DNA of 59,388 bases from Clostridia bacterium (GCA_017547885.1 JAFYOP010000008.1:1-59388); one strand, 5' to 3'. Shown: positions 16,104-25,979, numbered from the stretch's first letter. Made by a program: numbers and translations. Notes: a model not told the origin generated them from the sequence alone.

Positions 16104-16622
16104 ATGGACGAAATCTCTTTACAACGAGCCAGGAAGGCCTACGAACGGTTCAAGCTCCAGTGGATGATCGACCACGGCTTTACCCTGAGCGATCTCATTG
16201 CCTGCATGGAAGACATCGTCTGTGAGGATTTGTCTGGTTCCAAAGTCTGTACGAGCATCCAGTCCCTTTTCGCAGACTGGGAGTACGGTGTGGGCTTTGC
16301 AGGCGGATCCGTCTGGCCTTGCTTTGAGGAGTATCTCCAGTCCGATGTCCACAGCAAGGATGGCGCAGGGAAATACCTGCTCATTTCAGTCTGTGAACGA
16401 GACATTGTGACGGAACCTTTTTCTACCTTGCAAGCTGCCCACGAGCAGATGCTCAGTGAGCTGAAGGAAGAGTTCTGCAAAGGCAACAGCGCAGATGACT
16501 GGGAGCAGTATGCAAGTCTGAAGTCTTACGTTGGGGACGACTTCTGCTTTGCGGAGAAAACCGCATGGTCGAACCTCGACGATGATTGCAACTGCGACTG
16601 GCTGATCGTTGAAATCTCTTAG
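16104..16622 (+). CDS. Hypothetical mobile-element protein
   Basis: 172 residues, 12 bases after ligA, with a GAGGTG ribosome binding site. Acidic, mixed alpha/beta, several cysteines not arranged as a zinc site; a conserved-looking segment reads ADWEYGVGFAGGSVWPCFEE. I do not recognise the family. Its place in the coupled operon A suggests an accessory DNA-metabolism or regulatory role. A GC-rich hairpin follows at 16636. Confidence 0.7.
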   Translation: MDEISLQRARKAYERFKLQWMIDHGFTLSDLIACMEDIVCEDLSGSKVCTSIQSLFADWEYGVGFAGGSVWPCFEEYLQSDVHSKDGAGKYLLISVCERDIVTEPFSTLQAAHEQMLSELKEEFCKGNSADDWEQYASLKSYVGDDFCFAEKTAWSNLDDDCNCDWLIVEIS

Positions 16623-16635
16623 ACACCATAAACAG

Positions 16636-16661
16636 ACCGGAGCAGGGGGACCTGCTCCGGT
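16636..16661 (+). terminator. GC-rich hairpin inside operon A
   Basis: ACCGGAGCAGG and CCTGCTCCGGT form a perfect 11-bp stem with loop GGGA. The tail (TATTCAT) is only weakly T-rich, so it may be a leaky terminator or an mRNA-processing hairpin before the 16682 gene. Confidence 0.5.
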
Positions 16662-16681
16662 TATTCATAAGGAGTGATGAT

Positions 16682-16900
16682 ATGAAGAAGCGCATTGTCA
16701 TCCGTGGCACCGTTGAAGTGCCTCTGGCAAAAGGCTGTGTTGCTTTTATCAGAAAAGAAGGAGAAGAACCCTTCAGGACCTCTACCGTAAAACACTTTAT
16801 AACCATGCCCTCCGGCCTGACCTATATTCAGACCGAAAATACCCATTACTACCTGCATCCGCCCACCAGGGCCGCTGCTGCAAAGGGGGTTCGGGTATGA
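16682..16900 (+). CDS. Small hypothetical protein
   Basis: 72 residues with AAGGAG 8 bases upstream of the ATG. Basic, beta-prone, with no motif recognised. The stop overlaps the next start by 4 bases, so it is translationally coupled to the 16897 gene in operon A. Confidence 0.65.
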   Translation: MKKRIVIRGTVEVPLAKGCVAFIRKEGEEPFRTSTVKHFITMPSGLTYIQTENTHYYLHPPTRAAAAKGVRV

Positions 16901-17421
16901 AGCATAAGGAAAGCAAGGAAGACCGTTTTCATCGTCTGGCAGAAGCTCGGGTCAACAAGATCATCCCTATGATCCGCCTACTTGGCAATCTGTCCAATAC
17001 GGGTATCTATAGCTATAGCCGGCATCAGGTGGAGCAGATCTTCACTGCGCTCCAGCTTGAGCTGGTGAAAGCAAAGATACGGTTTCTTCAACCCCAGGGG
17101 AAACGAAACAAGCGGTTCTCTTTGAGTGAGCCCTATGACCCGAATGAAATGAGGGCTACTGAAGATCATCCCGCATTTGTGATCCCACTTCCTGATGGAA
17201 CTTACCTGCGTGCGGTGGGATTCCCGAATGAAGACTATCCTGCCATCAATATTTACTGGGACAATGGTACCAATGCGCCGACAGAAATTCTCTGCTTTGC
17301 GGAATTCAATCAGGAGAAGCAGGGTGATATGCGTGTGTGTATTGGTGCCTACCGCAGTGATGAGGAGGATACCACTTACTACGAGCCTTACATGGCAGAA
17401 AGGAATGTAACTGATGACTGA
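16897..17421 (+). CDS. Hypothetical mobile-element protein
   Basis: 174 residues. The N-terminal helix-rich part (KEDRFHRLAEARVNKIIPMI, then RLLGNLSNTGIYSY and a VEQIFTALQLEL helix) resembles a recurring family of conjugative-element proteins. The C-terminal half is predicted beta-rich and acidic. No catalytic motif is visible. Overlaps its neighbours at both ends (4 and 8 bases), so it belongs firmly to operon A. Confidence 0.7.
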   Translation: MKHKESKEDRFHRLAEARVNKIIPMIRLLGNLSNTGIYSYSRHQVEQIFTALQLELVKAKIRFLQPQGKRNKRFSLSEPYDPNEMRATEDHPAFVIPLPDGTYLRAVGFPNEDYPAINIYWDNGTNAPTEILCFAEFNQEKQGDMRVCIGAYRSDEEDTTYYEPYMAERNVTDD

Positions 17422-18217
17422 GATTCAAAAAATGACTGCGCTTCGGTTGTCCTGGGATGCTGTATCCCGGTATTTTGAGGCATTATTGTCAGCACTGTTG
17501 GGAAGAGCGATTGTTTGCAACTCCAGAAGCATGGATGATAGCTACTGGAGTGTAGCAGCATCGTCCGGTACCTTCACAAATTTAGAAATTATCAAACTGG
17601 CTCAATTTGTAAATGGCGATGATGAGATGCTGATTGAAGCATTGCCTTCTGACTCCGACACAAGCAGATCTCTGGGAATGGAGTTGTGCAGGGCACTGCT
17701 GAAATATGCATTGAAGCTGGATTGGACCACCGAGTTCGTGTCGGATGATAGTCTGTATATCCTGGGACACTTTCCGGAAAATGTGCAGCTTCCTGCTATA
17801 GATCGGAATATTCTCTATGTGGATTCCAAGGTTATTGATTGCAGCGAGCTGATTCCTATGAATACCTTTGTAGAGAAATTGTTCGAGGCGTGTGGTACTT
17901 TTACAGACCTTACAGATCTATGTGAGGAGTATCAAGCAGAATATGGTACTCCGTTGTATTGGATGTATCCCTTCACGGATGGTCGGTATAACGGTTGCTA
18001 CTTTGTGCTGGTTCGAGAAGGTATCATGGTGATTTCCTATGATGAAATCGATGGTATTAACCATGAGTCTTTCGAAAAAGAAAGTGCCCGGCTGTGTGAT
18101 GCTGCTGAAATGCGCTGCTTCCTGAATGATTGGAAGCAGCGCTCGGAGGAAATGACGGAGACACTCTCGCATCTTCTGTGTTTCCTGGAAAGAAAGGAGG
18201 CATTACATGGAGTATGA
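17414..18217 (+). CDS. Hypothetical protein
   Basis: 267 residues, overlapping the previous gene by 8 bases and the next by 11. Soluble, acidic, mixed alpha/beta, with a tyrosine-rich segment (YWMYPFTDGRYNGCYFVL) and a helical C-terminus. No known motif. Composition is slightly more AT-rich than the ligase region. Function unknown. Confidence 0.7.
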   Translation: MTEIQKMTALRLSWDAVSRYFEALLSALLGRAIVCNSRSMDDSYWSVAASSGTFTNLEIIKLAQFVNGDDEMLIEALPSDSDTSRSLGMELCRALLKYALKLDWTTEFVSDDSLYILGHFPENVQLPAIDRNILYVDSKVIDCSELIPMNTFVEKLFEACGTFTDLTDLCEEYQAEYGTPLYWMYPFTDGRYNGCYFVLVREGIMVISYDEIDGINHESFEKESARLCDAAEMRCFLNDWKQRSEEMTETLSHLLCFLERKEALHGV

Positions 18218-18875
18218 GATCACAAATGCTGTACGGGTTACACCATCCACAAGAATCCGCTTCAAATGTACAGGATGCGCAGAATGCTGTCGCCATGTAA
18301 AGCAGACGGTTCCGGTGGATAGTCGGGATGCTTTCCAGATTACGAAGTATTTGATAGAGTCCGGAGAGGAAATCTCCTGTACCGATCAGTTCTTGGTGCA
18401 GTATGCAGAGCCTGCTATGATTAATGAGTGTGGATACTTCGTGTATTTTCTCAAAACGGTAGGACCGGATGATGACTGTATCTTCCTGAAGGACAACCGA
18501 TGTGCAATCCATGTAGCAAAGCCCCGGGCTTGCCGGGTGTACCCCTTCATGGTGGAGCCGACTGCATCTGGAGAACACGGATACCTGTATAGCCTGGAAC
18601 GCACGCATCATTATCGGGGACCGGTTGTAGAAACTCGTTCGTGGATGAAAAAGCACTTCCCCAAGGAAGACCGTGTGTTTCTTCAGGCAGATTACTCCAG
18701 GGCACCACTCATTGTCAGTCTCCTCAAACGGATTCCTGAGGAGAGAAGAACAACGGCTGTAATTCACTTTCATCGTTTTCTGTATTCCGATTACGATCTG
18801 GGTAAGCCCTTTCTGGAGCAGTATCTGCGTAATCAGGAGAAGCTACTTGAAGTCCTTTCCAAAATGGCGGACTAA
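18207..18875 (+). CDS. YkgJ-family cysteine-cluster protein
   Basis: 222 residues from the ATG at 18207, with AAAGGAGG upstream. FKCTGCAECCRHVKQTVPV and, later, NRCAIHVAKPRACRVYPF give the CxxCxxCC...C-x-H..KPxxCRxxP signature of the YkgJ family, thought to bind a zinc ion or Fe-S cluster. The biochemical role of the family is not established. It is near the end of operon A, and a strong hairpin follows at 18896. Confidence 0.85.
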   Translation: MEYEITNAVRVTPSTRIRFKCTGCAECCRHVKQTVPVDSRDAFQITKYLIESGEEISCTDQFLVQYAEPAMINECGYFVYFLKTVGPDDDCIFLKDNRCAIHVAKPRACRVYPFMVEPTASGEHGYLYSLERTHHYRGPVVETRSWMKKHFPKEDRVFLQADYSRAPLIVSLLKRIPEERRTTAVIHFHRFLYSDYDLGKPFLEQYLRNQEKLLEVLSKMAD

Positions 18876-18895
18876 TATTTAAGACATCGAAAAAA

Positions 18896-18923
18896 TGCGG
18901 CACCGGAAAAATCCGGTGCCGCA
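18896..18923 (+). terminator. Perfect 11-bp hairpin after the YkgJ-family gene
   Basis: TGCGGCACCGG / CCGGTGCCGCA with loop AAAAAT, then TATACTA. The tail is not a pure T-run, so termination may be partial. Confidence 0.6.
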
Positions 18924-18945
18924 TATACTATGGAGGATATCAACA

Positions 18946-19011
18946 ATGTACAGAGAGAAAACCGCTAAGGAGATTGAATGGGATATTCTCATACACAAGG
19001 AGGCGGTGTAG
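18946..19011 (+). CDS. Possible 21-residue peptide upstream of the 19013 gene
   Basis: ATG at 18946, 8 bases after GGAGG, runs 21 codons (MYREKTAKEIEWDILIHKEA) to the TAG at 19009-19011. The start of the next gene comes 1 base later, and the ribosome binding site of that gene lies inside this frame, so it could couple or regulate its translation. Evidence is the start signal and placement only. Confidence 0.4.
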   Translation: MYREKTAKEIEWDILIHKEAV

Positions 19012-19012
19012 C

Positions 19013-19693
19013 ATGCAACAAGAGCGTAATTCCCAGCAGATTATCCGTAAGGATGCAAAGAATTGCTTTGTAGAGAGTCTTTCTGATGCCTTTGATCGGG
19101 AGAAAGCACACCTTGTATTTGCGGCCTATGATTTGACAAAGCCGGCAGGTCAGCGTCAAACCAATTGCGTTCATATTTACATCAGTATCCCGGAGTTATT
19201 GGAATTGTGCAGGAAGCTCTCCTGCGGTGAGCTTCGGTTTATCTGGCAGGAGCGGAAGAAGAGCGGCACAAACAAACCGATTCAGGAATGGCTGGGTGGG
19301 ACTTCGGCTGAGAGGCTTCGTCAGTACGGAAAGGCCAGGGCAGACGGAAAAAGTCTGTCCAGAGTGGCCAAATTGCTAGCGGGCCAAAAGTCCGACTTTT
19401 TGTTTATTGCCGATAGTGGTCCCGGTGACAAGGATGCAAAGGGTCTGATCGTTCCCAGGTTCGGTAAGAACCCGGAAAATCATGTGTCGGTCAGCATGAC
19501 CTGGGAGGCTCTGGCCGAGCTGCTCCTGACAACCAAGACTCATTATGAGGCATGGCTGGTAGCGTGGTATCTGGCGCAGATCTATACAGATCGCACAGTG
19601 GAGTGTCAGCAGAATGTAGCAGCGAAACAAGCAACACCGATATTTTACTCACAGACTCCTATACCAGACTATTATTTACCGTCCCTGTTCTGA
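19013..19693 (+). CDS. Hypothetical protein
   Basis: 226 residues from the ATG at 19013, which has AAGGAGG 9 bases upstream; a longer frame exists but has no such signal. Two similar-looking halves: each ends with a beta/helix segment (VHIYISIPELLELCRKL; VSVSMTWEALAELLLTT), suggesting an internal duplication. A basic middle segment (KARADGKSLSRVAKLLAGQ) might bind nucleic acid. No family recognised. Last gene before the defence island. Confidence 0.65.
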   Translation: MQQERNSQQIIRKDAKNCFVESLSDAFDREKAHLVFAAYDLTKPAGQRQTNCVHIYISIPELLELCRKLSCGELRFIWQERKKSGTNKPIQEWLGGTSAERLRQYGKARADGKSLSRVAKLLAGQKSDFLFIADSGPGDKDAKGLIVPRFGKNPENHVSVSMTWEALAELLLTTKTHYEAWLVAWYLAQIYTDRTVECQQNVAAKQATPIFYSQTPIPDYYLPSLF

Positions 19694-19903
19694 AGCGAAC
19701 AAAATTAGGCATGTTCTGCTTAGGGTTAGATAAGAGGGCGTGAATTGCTGTGACGGAACACTGCGCATATTTTGGAAAATGTGATGTTTGTAGTGCAAGC
19801 AGGCTATCTATCTTTGCAGTTCTTCAGTGGAGCCGTTCGCAATATGGCAATATACATCGTGAGATGCCTTGCTAATTATCCTGCAAGTAGTATTGTATAG
19901 GAA

Positions 19904-19934
19904 AAACCCGAGGTGCAAAACGCACCTCGGGTTT
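19904..19934. terminator. Bidirectional terminator
   Basis: AAACCCGAGGTGC pairs with GCACCTCGGGTTT around a short A-rich loop, with T on one side and A on the other, so it can stop transcription from both sides. It separates operon A from the minus-strand membrane gene 19948-21207. The rest of 19694-19947 holds nothing I can support. Confidence 0.7.
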
Positions 19935-19947
19935 AATATCGGTGGAA

Positions 19948-21207
19948 TTATGTGTCACCTTGGGGATAATTCTTATGCTCAAGTACAATACGATAATCGG
20001 GCACATCAGACTTTTCGTCTTGAGAGTTTTGAGTAACAAATGCTTCGTAACTGTATTTATAGCGAAGGAAGACGAAGTGGGAGTAGCGAGAGAAAGCAAA
20101 CAGAATAACAAAACAGAACCAAAAGGTCAGTGTGCCGAAATCGCAAGAGATATTTCCAGCGCTAATAAAATGGGCAGCAATGTCACGGTAAAGGTCAATG
20201 GGGTGCCAGATAGAAAACACATTGACGATTGCGACTGCGATCAAGAGGTTTCGCATGACATGTCGGAAGCTGTCAAACATGGACATCTTCTTTGGTGCAC
20301 CATTTTTGGCAACATGAGTTTGAATCTGCGGATTCTGGAGGCAGAGCCGCTGAAGCGTTTTCCAATCGCCTGGATTACTTTTCGGTCCAGATAGGCCACA
20401 TTCTGTAGAAATTGCCTCTGCAACTTTGTCCAGACGGCATTTTTTCGCAATTGTCTTTGCTACTTTGATCAGACGACAATCTCTGGCAGGTTTATTTTTA
20501 GCATTGTAATTTCGGAACAGCTTACTGCCAATGGTGCCTACAGAAACCAGAAGTGTAGCCAAAGCAATGGAGGAAACACTGTATGAACAGTGACCAATCT
20601 GCACCGAATCTTTCGGAGAATTGGTTTCGTTATTGTTAGGAGTCGGCTGTGCAGCGCTAGTACCTAAGGCATTTGCTGATGTGGCGACATCCACGGGGAC
20701 TGTATTCACATCTTGGGAGGTGTAGGTTGTTGTCATAAGTGTGGTTGCGTCATTCACAGCGGACTGCATTGCGTAGGAGAATCCTAATGTACAAGAGCCA
20801 AGAATGACAACTGCCAGAATGCAGCCTAACACGCCGCGAAACCAGGGAAGGAATACGCAGTGTTGATCAGCGGTAACCTGGTCATTCAACTTGGCTGTCG
20901 TTGCCGCATCGTTGAGAGCTTCAACGCCAACTGCATTGATTGCATAGGCTTTGGGGTCGAGGCGTGTAAAACACCACACACCCTTCTCAGCAAGATCACC
21001 AATCTCGTGTAGGATCATACCTGCAAGGTAGCCAGCGATTGCAAGAAAAATACTGCGAACGAGAGAACTGGCATCTGCACCGAAGTATGATGTCCACAGT
21101 AAAAGGAGATCGGCGTTGTCACCTGAGATGAGTAACACTAGGATACTACCAGGGACGATAATTCCCAAAAAATCGATAATATTTAGGTCTTTGATATAGT
21201 CACTCAT
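19948..21207 (-). CDS. Multi-pass membrane protein beside a RADAR-like system
   Basis: 419 residues from the ATG at 21207, which has AAGGAGG upstream; the earlier in-frame ATG lacks a site. About five to six hydrophobic segments: IIDFLGIIVPGSILVLL, a segment with LAIAGYLAGMILHEIGD, one after FRGVLGCILAVVILG, two shorter ones in the middle, and a last one near residue 385. A Thr/Ser/Pro-rich stretch separates the middle segments. It is divergent from the phosphoribosyltransferase/ATPase/deaminase operon. Published RADAR loci often carry a membrane accessory gene, so this may be its local counterpart; sequence similarity to those cannot be judged here. Confidence 0.65.
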   Translation of the reverse strand: MSDYIKDLNIIDFLGIIVPGSILVLLISGDNADLLLLWTSYFGADASSLVRSIFLAIAGYLAGMILHEIGDLAEKGVWCFTRLDPKAYAINAVGVEALNDAATTAKLNDQVTADQHCVFLPWFRGVLGCILAVVILGSCTLGFSYAMQSAVNDATTLMTTTYTSQDVNTVPVDVATSANALGTSAAQPTPNNNETNSPKDSVQIGHCSYSVSSIALATLLVSVGTIGSKLFRNYNAKNKPARDCRLIKVAKTIAKKCRLDKVAEAISTECGLSGPKSNPGDWKTLQRLCLQNPQIQTHVAKNGAPKKMSMFDSFRHVMRNLLIAVAIVNVFSIWHPIDLYRDIAAHFISAGNISCDFGTLTFWFCFVILFAFSRYSHFVFLRYKYSYEAFVTQNSQDEKSDVPDYRIVLEHKNYPQGDT

Positions 21208-21538
21208 TTTGTGCTTAGCGCCTCCTTTTGAATGGTTTCTGTTGAGCGATACTATATACGCATATAATATAGTAGATTTACAAAAAATACAAGCACTATA
21301 GCATTTAATTCTCGTATATGAGGAATGATACAAAGATAATTGTGCCCTTTATTGTACCTAATCGCTGTTATTTTATATTAGACCATAGAGACAATTCGGG
21401 TTTTCGTTATACGGTATTATGCACCATTGACAATTGACAAAAGCTCTGGTAAAATCATATGGGAAAATAGGCGAATTGCACATTTTTAATGAAAACAGAA
21501 ACAAAGATGTGTGATCCAGGTGAAAGGAAGTGGTATTC
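21208..21538. promoter_or_regulatory. AT-rich divergent promoter region
   Basis: Region between the divergent membrane gene and the defence operon. Very AT-rich with several TATA-like boxes (for example around 21250-21275), as expected for two promoters. No operator repeat is obvious. Confidence 0.4.
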
Positions 21539-23557
21539 TTGGCTGAGAACAAAATGCGGTTACCCATAGAATACGCACAAATGAATGAATTCTGGTCCTT
21601 TATCTATAGCATTAAGGAAATGGCACCGGAGTACAACTATATTTGTGCGAGGGAGCGTCGCTGCTTCAATTTAGTGGCACACTTTCTGCCAGATATAGAT
21701 ATGATTTCCTCTCGTGCATTGATACTAAAATACGACGAGATTGCAGAGTATTATCGGGATAATAGAAGATTCCCTAGAATTCTGATCCTGGATGACCTTA
21801 TGATACATGGCCGGGGTATAGCGAAGTTTATGCAACAGATGGAAGATATGCTCGCTTACAAGTTGCTGGATATGGGTGTATTGAAACAGAATGACAATTA
21901 CCGATATACTGTGTATCGTAATCTAGCAGATGCTGTAACGATTTATGTTTATGCCCAAAATGCCAGTGTGAGTTTTCTAGCAGATGGCTATTTGGATAGC
22001 CTCAATGCGGTGAAAGAACTATATGGACATGAAATTCGTGACTTGTCTTTTCAGCTTACCAGTAGAATTAGACAGTGGGGTATTACCAATACAAGCTATG
22101 TATATTCTATTCGAAGCAAATTCCTCACGAAGTACCTGCTCAATCAAAAAGATGGTCGGATTGAATCATCTAAATGGGTGCGCAAGACATGGAATTATGA
22201 CGGAGAGAAAATGATTCTCTATACCAGCCTTCATGGCAGAAATACAGTTAATCGAGTGGATACAATCCGTTTTTTCCCAGACAGATACAACAAACTTGGC
22301 CCCCATGAAGAGCACCTACCTTCATTAACTAGTTTTTCCTTCTTTGGAGACTTGAAAGAGTCTACGTTGCGCAAACTGTTCAAGAAAGTGTTTGAAATTC
22401 TGCAAAAAGCAGGACTGAAAAGGTTGGCTAATATCTTCAGGGAAGATCCGAATGAAGATATTAATTTCGTTCTGATTCAGCCACAAACACAGTTACTCAG
22501 CTTTATCCTCTCGGTTGCTAGTTTGATGGACTTTTGTCAAGATGTGATTCCTCAGGATAAGTTGGAAGAAGTCATGATACAAGGAGATATTTGGAAGATT
22601 TCCTGTAATTTTGGCAGACGTGCAGAAATACGTTCAGAGTTAATGCAAATCCGAAAGAAAGAACTTAGAAATGTACTGAGAGATACGATCCTGCGTGTGA
22701 TTGACGAAGAAGCTGACGAGTTAATTCACATAAATCCAATAAATGCACTGATGCAATCAGAATCCGCGGATGGAGCAGCAATGGATACTGTGGCTTCTAT
22801 AAATAATGATGTGCGCAGAATGATCTATCATATTGGTATGAAATCCGAAAGGAATGCATTTGAACACAGATTAAGAGCCCAACCATTCATGCCAGCAGAA
22901 TATCAAGAGTATTGCGGTAGAGATGGTATAATTTCTTTGAAAGTATTGGCGCGGGAGAAACAGTACAAAAAAAGAAGTGGGAGTATCTTCTCTTTTTTGG
23001 CAGCCTTTATTGCAATGATGGATAGCTGTGCAGTCAGTGTACGAATCAAGGCGATTCACGATAGAAATGGAGAGATGAGAGCCTGCACTATAGCTAAGGC
23101 TGGAGAAATGGCATCCTTCTATTTGCCTAAAAGGTTAGCTATGTTTGTTCCGGTGTTTGCAGAATTAGAATCTAACATCTTTGGTTCTCCTAGCGCTAGA
23201 AAACGCACTTTGAAGAAATACCTAAATAAACTAGTCAATGTTTATTTTAGCCAAGATTGTTCCAGATTAAGTGAGTTGTTGGGCGATGAAACGCAAGTAG
23301 ATATAGTAAAAAAAGCGGCAATTGATGCGTTGGAGCTGCAGCAAAGAGACGAATTGATTATGCCGAGTGATAGGTTGATGAAAGAGATTGATATGATGTA
23401 TGATGGTGGACACAGTTTCTATGGTTGGAATTTTAGAAATCTAATTGTAATGCAGGATCTGTCTGAATACGAGTATCAGGGAATCGAAAAACTACGCAGA
23501 TATCTAATTAATGAGATTGAAGAAAAATACTCTATTATCTTGCCCACGGAAAACTAA
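21539..23557 (+). CDS. Phosphoribosyltransferase-like protein, first gene of RADAR-like operon
   Basis: 672 residues if it starts at the TTG at 21539, 11 bases after AAAGGA; a GTG at 21530 is possible. Residues about 78-95 (RILILDDLMIHGRGIAKF) match the PRPP-binding loop of type I phosphoribosyltransferases: hydrophobic strand, D85-D86, then HGRG. The rest (about 550 residues) is mainly helical and unrecognised. It lies 27 bases before the ATPase gene and is probably co-transcribed with it and the adenosine deaminase. Low GC compared with its neighbours suggests a separate origin. Whether the PRPP site is active is unknown. Confidence 0.65.
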   Translation: MAENKMRLPIEYAQMNEFWSFIYSIKEMAPEYNYICARERRCFNLVAHFLPDIDMISSRALILKYDEIAEYYRDNRRFPRILILDDLMIHGRGIAKFMQQMEDMLAYKLLDMGVLKQNDNYRYTVYRNLADAVTIYVYAQNASVSFLADGYLDSLNAVKELYGHEIRDLSFQLTSRIRQWGITNTSYVYSIRSKFLTKYLLNQKDGRIESSKWVRKTWNYDGEKMILYTSLHGRNTVNRVDTIRFFPDRYNKLGPHEEHLPSLTSFSFFGDLKESTLRKLFKKVFEILQKAGLKRLANIFREDPNEDINFVLIQPQTQLLSFILSVASLMDFCQDVIPQDKLEEVMIQGDIWKISCNFGRRAEIRSELMQIRKKELRNVLRDTILRVIDEEADELIHINPINALMQSESADGAAMDTVASINNDVRRMIYHIGMKSERNAFEHRLRAQPFMPAEYQEYCGRDGIISLKVLAREKQYKKRSGSIFSFLAAFIAMMDSCAVSVRIKAIHDRNGEMRACTIAKAGEMASFYLPKRLAMFVPVFAELESNIFGSPSARKRTLKKYLNKLVNVYFSQDCSRLSELLGDETQVDIVKKAAIDALELQQRDELIMPSDRLMKEIDMMYDGGHSFYGWNFRNLIVMQDLSEYEYQGIEKLRRYLINEIEEKYSIILPTEN

Positions 23558-23584
23558 AAAGCAAAAATAGGGAGTGTTACAATC

Positions 23585-25933
23585 ATGGCAAATGTAACAA
23601 ATAATAATGATCAAAAAAGATATGTGCTACAGATAGAGCGTGGTGAGGAGCTGAGCCTGCATCGGATGGATGAGATCTGCGACAAAGAATCCATCATGCG
23701 TCCGTCCTACGAAAAGGCCATGCGGGCTCTGGTGCGGATCATGCGCCAGACTAAGCGATTTCACAAGGATAATCGGGATAATGAAGATGGTTCTGATGCA
23801 TATGCATTGGAAAATTTGCTGTTTGGTTACAGTGGAAACATCATTGCTTTTGCTGCCCCCAGAGGCGGCGGTAAGACGGCGACGATGCTGTCCTTTTCAA
23901 AAATTCTGGCCAAAGGCTTTAGACCAGACACTCTCGTTCCTGTTGTGGACAACAGGTTCCTGAATGACATGAAATGCGGACAGGAAGAACAGCCGGATGC
24001 CTGGTTGGCACGGTGTTGTTTTCTGCCGCTGACACCAGTGGCACCGGCGGTTCTGGAGGGGGAGCAGAACATTCTCAATGTGGTTTGGTCTCGCCTGTAT
24101 CGGTATGCAGAGCGCCTGCTTTCGGAACACCGAAGTGACCGCATCAAGGAAGCACAGAAGAACGAAATCAGGCGTTCCCTTCAGAAGGTACTCTCCGGAA
24201 TCAAAGGCATTAAGGATCCAGAAAAAAAGTTTTCGGGGGATCTGTCAAGCATGCAGGATGTCTGTGACGGTCTTTCGTTGAGCAGGCATTTTCATATGCT
24301 GGTGCAGAATATCTTGAAGCTTGCGGTCGGAGACCATAACTACAGCGATAGGTATCTGGTGATCCAACTGGATGATGCGGACTCCAAGATGCAGCGTGTC
24401 TATGAGGTTTTGGAGGATGTCCGCAAATATTTGATGATCCCCAATCTGGTGATCCTAATGTCTGTGGATCAGAACTGTATGTCCGATGTGGTGCTTCAGG
24501 ATAATCTGAGATGCTTCCCGGATTTGATCAAGATTGATGAAAGCCGTCTCTCCCAGGATCTTCTGAAAATTTCCAACAAATACATTGACAAGCTGATCCC
24601 TCCTACACATATGATCCAGCTTCCACTGTTGAATCAGATCGTAATCCAATGGGGCGATATGTTGCGGCTGCATTATGTGGATCAAAACAGAAAACATGTA
24701 TATGGATGGATGGAGGAAAACAAACTGGAGCTGGAAACTGCGATTCTGATGCTGATTTATCGCAAGACAGGTATCCTGTTTGTCAAGCCGGGCCATTATC
24801 TGCACAATATGGTGCCCAGAACCCTCCGGGGCTTTGGACAGTTTCTATCTTTTTTAGATTCTATGCCGGATGTTCCGGTGTTAGATTTTGATAAGTATGC
24901 TGATGTGAAGGCTTATGCTGAAGCAGTTCTGACACAATCTGAGACCGCTGCAATCAATCAAAGAAAATTCGAGGATTATTTTAAGCATAGATGGATTAAT
25001 GTCAAGATCACTAATTTGGAAGATCTGGACTTTTTACGGAAGTTTGCGGATACTGCGAGCGCAAATCAGATTTGTCTTGCGGTAAAGCATCTGTGTAAGC
25101 GCTATGGAGAAAGCTTTGAGGATAACAAGCCAAAGTATTTTGTAGACAGGAAAATTGAGATCAGGCATATTAAGAACAGAGAAGATTTGGATCATCTGAT
25201 GTATGAAATTGATCGGATACACAGGACTGAGACAGATTTTCTGCTGTTGTTTGCAATCCGTACATTGTTCACCTTGAACAGTCATCAGCATATTCTTAAG
25301 CTGAAACGCAAAGCAGCTCGTGAGTATTTGGAGGATCCAAAAAACAAAAAAGTATTGGCATTTGCTCTCCATCCCCAATATATCTATACACCGGGAAAAT
25401 TAGTCCTTGAAGAAGCCGCAAAGAAATGTAAGATACTCAAGAAGAATGTCGCAGCTTATGATTGGCTGCTCACACCATTGCTGGGGGACGATAAATTCAT
25501 AAGCGAAGTCAACAGAATGGCCATAACAGATCCAGACATTATGGGGCTTCAACAATTGATTCATAAAATGCAAGATCTGGCTGTGGTATTCTACGCCAAT
25601 TCTGATGCAGCATATGAAGTTCGGAAGACTTTGAAGGGCTATGTAACGCCTATTGAAGCAAGTTTGCCTGTTCCGGATTCTGTGAAAGCGATGGTCGATG
25701 CTATTCTGAAGCTGGCCTGCAGTTTCAATGACAAAAAGTTGAATGGCTTGTTTGCAGATCTACCAGACTATAAAGATAGATACGAGGAAACAATTGCTAT
25801 ATTGTCACGATCTATAAATGCTGCATTACCCAAGCCTAAGCTTAAAACCTCAAAAAATACTAAGGCCAACAAGCAGAGCGGTGGGGGCCAGCAGAAATAT
25901 GAAAATGATGATACCACTGGTACGGATATATAA
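23585..25933 (+). CDS. rdrA: RdrA-like P-loop ATPase of a RADAR-type defence system
   Basis: 782 residues. Walker A is APRGGGKTA (K97) after strand GNIIAFA; Walker B is LVIQLDDAD (D263-D264), followed by a sensor-like LVILMSVD strand. The large helical C-terminal region (about 300-750) and a basic, low-complexity tail (KPKLKTSKNTKANKQ) complete it. Size and its place directly before a ~885-residue adenosine deaminase fit RdrA, the ATPase that forms rings and partners RdrB in RADAR (anti-phage RNA/nucleotide adenosine deamination). The assignment rests on domain pair, order and size rather than a database match. Confidence 0.72.
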   Translation: MANVTNNNDQKRYVLQIERGEELSLHRMDEICDKESIMRPSYEKAMRALVRIMRQTKRFHKDNRDNEDGSDAYALENLLFGYSGNIIAFAAPRGGGKTATMLSFSKILAKGFRPDTLVPVVDNRFLNDMKCGQEEQPDAWLARCCFLPLTPVAPAVLEGEQNILNVVWSRLYRYAERLLSEHRSDRIKEAQKNEIRRSLQKVLSGIKGIKDPEKKFSGDLSSMQDVCDGLSLSRHFHMLVQNILKLAVGDHNYSDRYLVIQLDDADSKMQRVYEVLEDVRKYLMIPNLVILMSVDQNCMSDVVLQDNLRCFPDLIKIDESRLSQDLLKISNKYIDKLIPPTHMIQLPLLNQIVIQWGDMLRLHYVDQNRKHVYGWMEENKLELETAILMLIYRKTGILFVKPGHYLHNMVPRTLRGFGQFLSFLDSMPDVPVLDFDKYADVKAYAEAVLTQSETAAINQRKFEDYFKHRWINVKITNLEDLDFLRKFADTASANQICLAVKHLCKRYGESFEDNKPKYFVDRKIEIRHIKNREDLDHLMYEIDRIHRTETDFLLLFAIRTLFTLNSHQHILKLKRKAAREYLEDPKNKKVLAFALHPQYIYTPGKLVLEEAAKKCKILKKNVAAYDWLLTPLLGDDKFISEVNRMAITDPDIMGLQQLIHKMQDLAVVFYANSDAAYEVRKTLKGYVTPIEASLPVPDSVKAMVDAILKLACSFNDKKLNGLFADLPDYKDRYEETIAILSRSINAALPKPKLKTSKNTKANKQSGGGQQKYENDDTTGTDI

Positions 25934-25979
25934 GAAAAGCAAAAAACAGTAACACCGTCCAAATTAGAGAAAGAGGACA

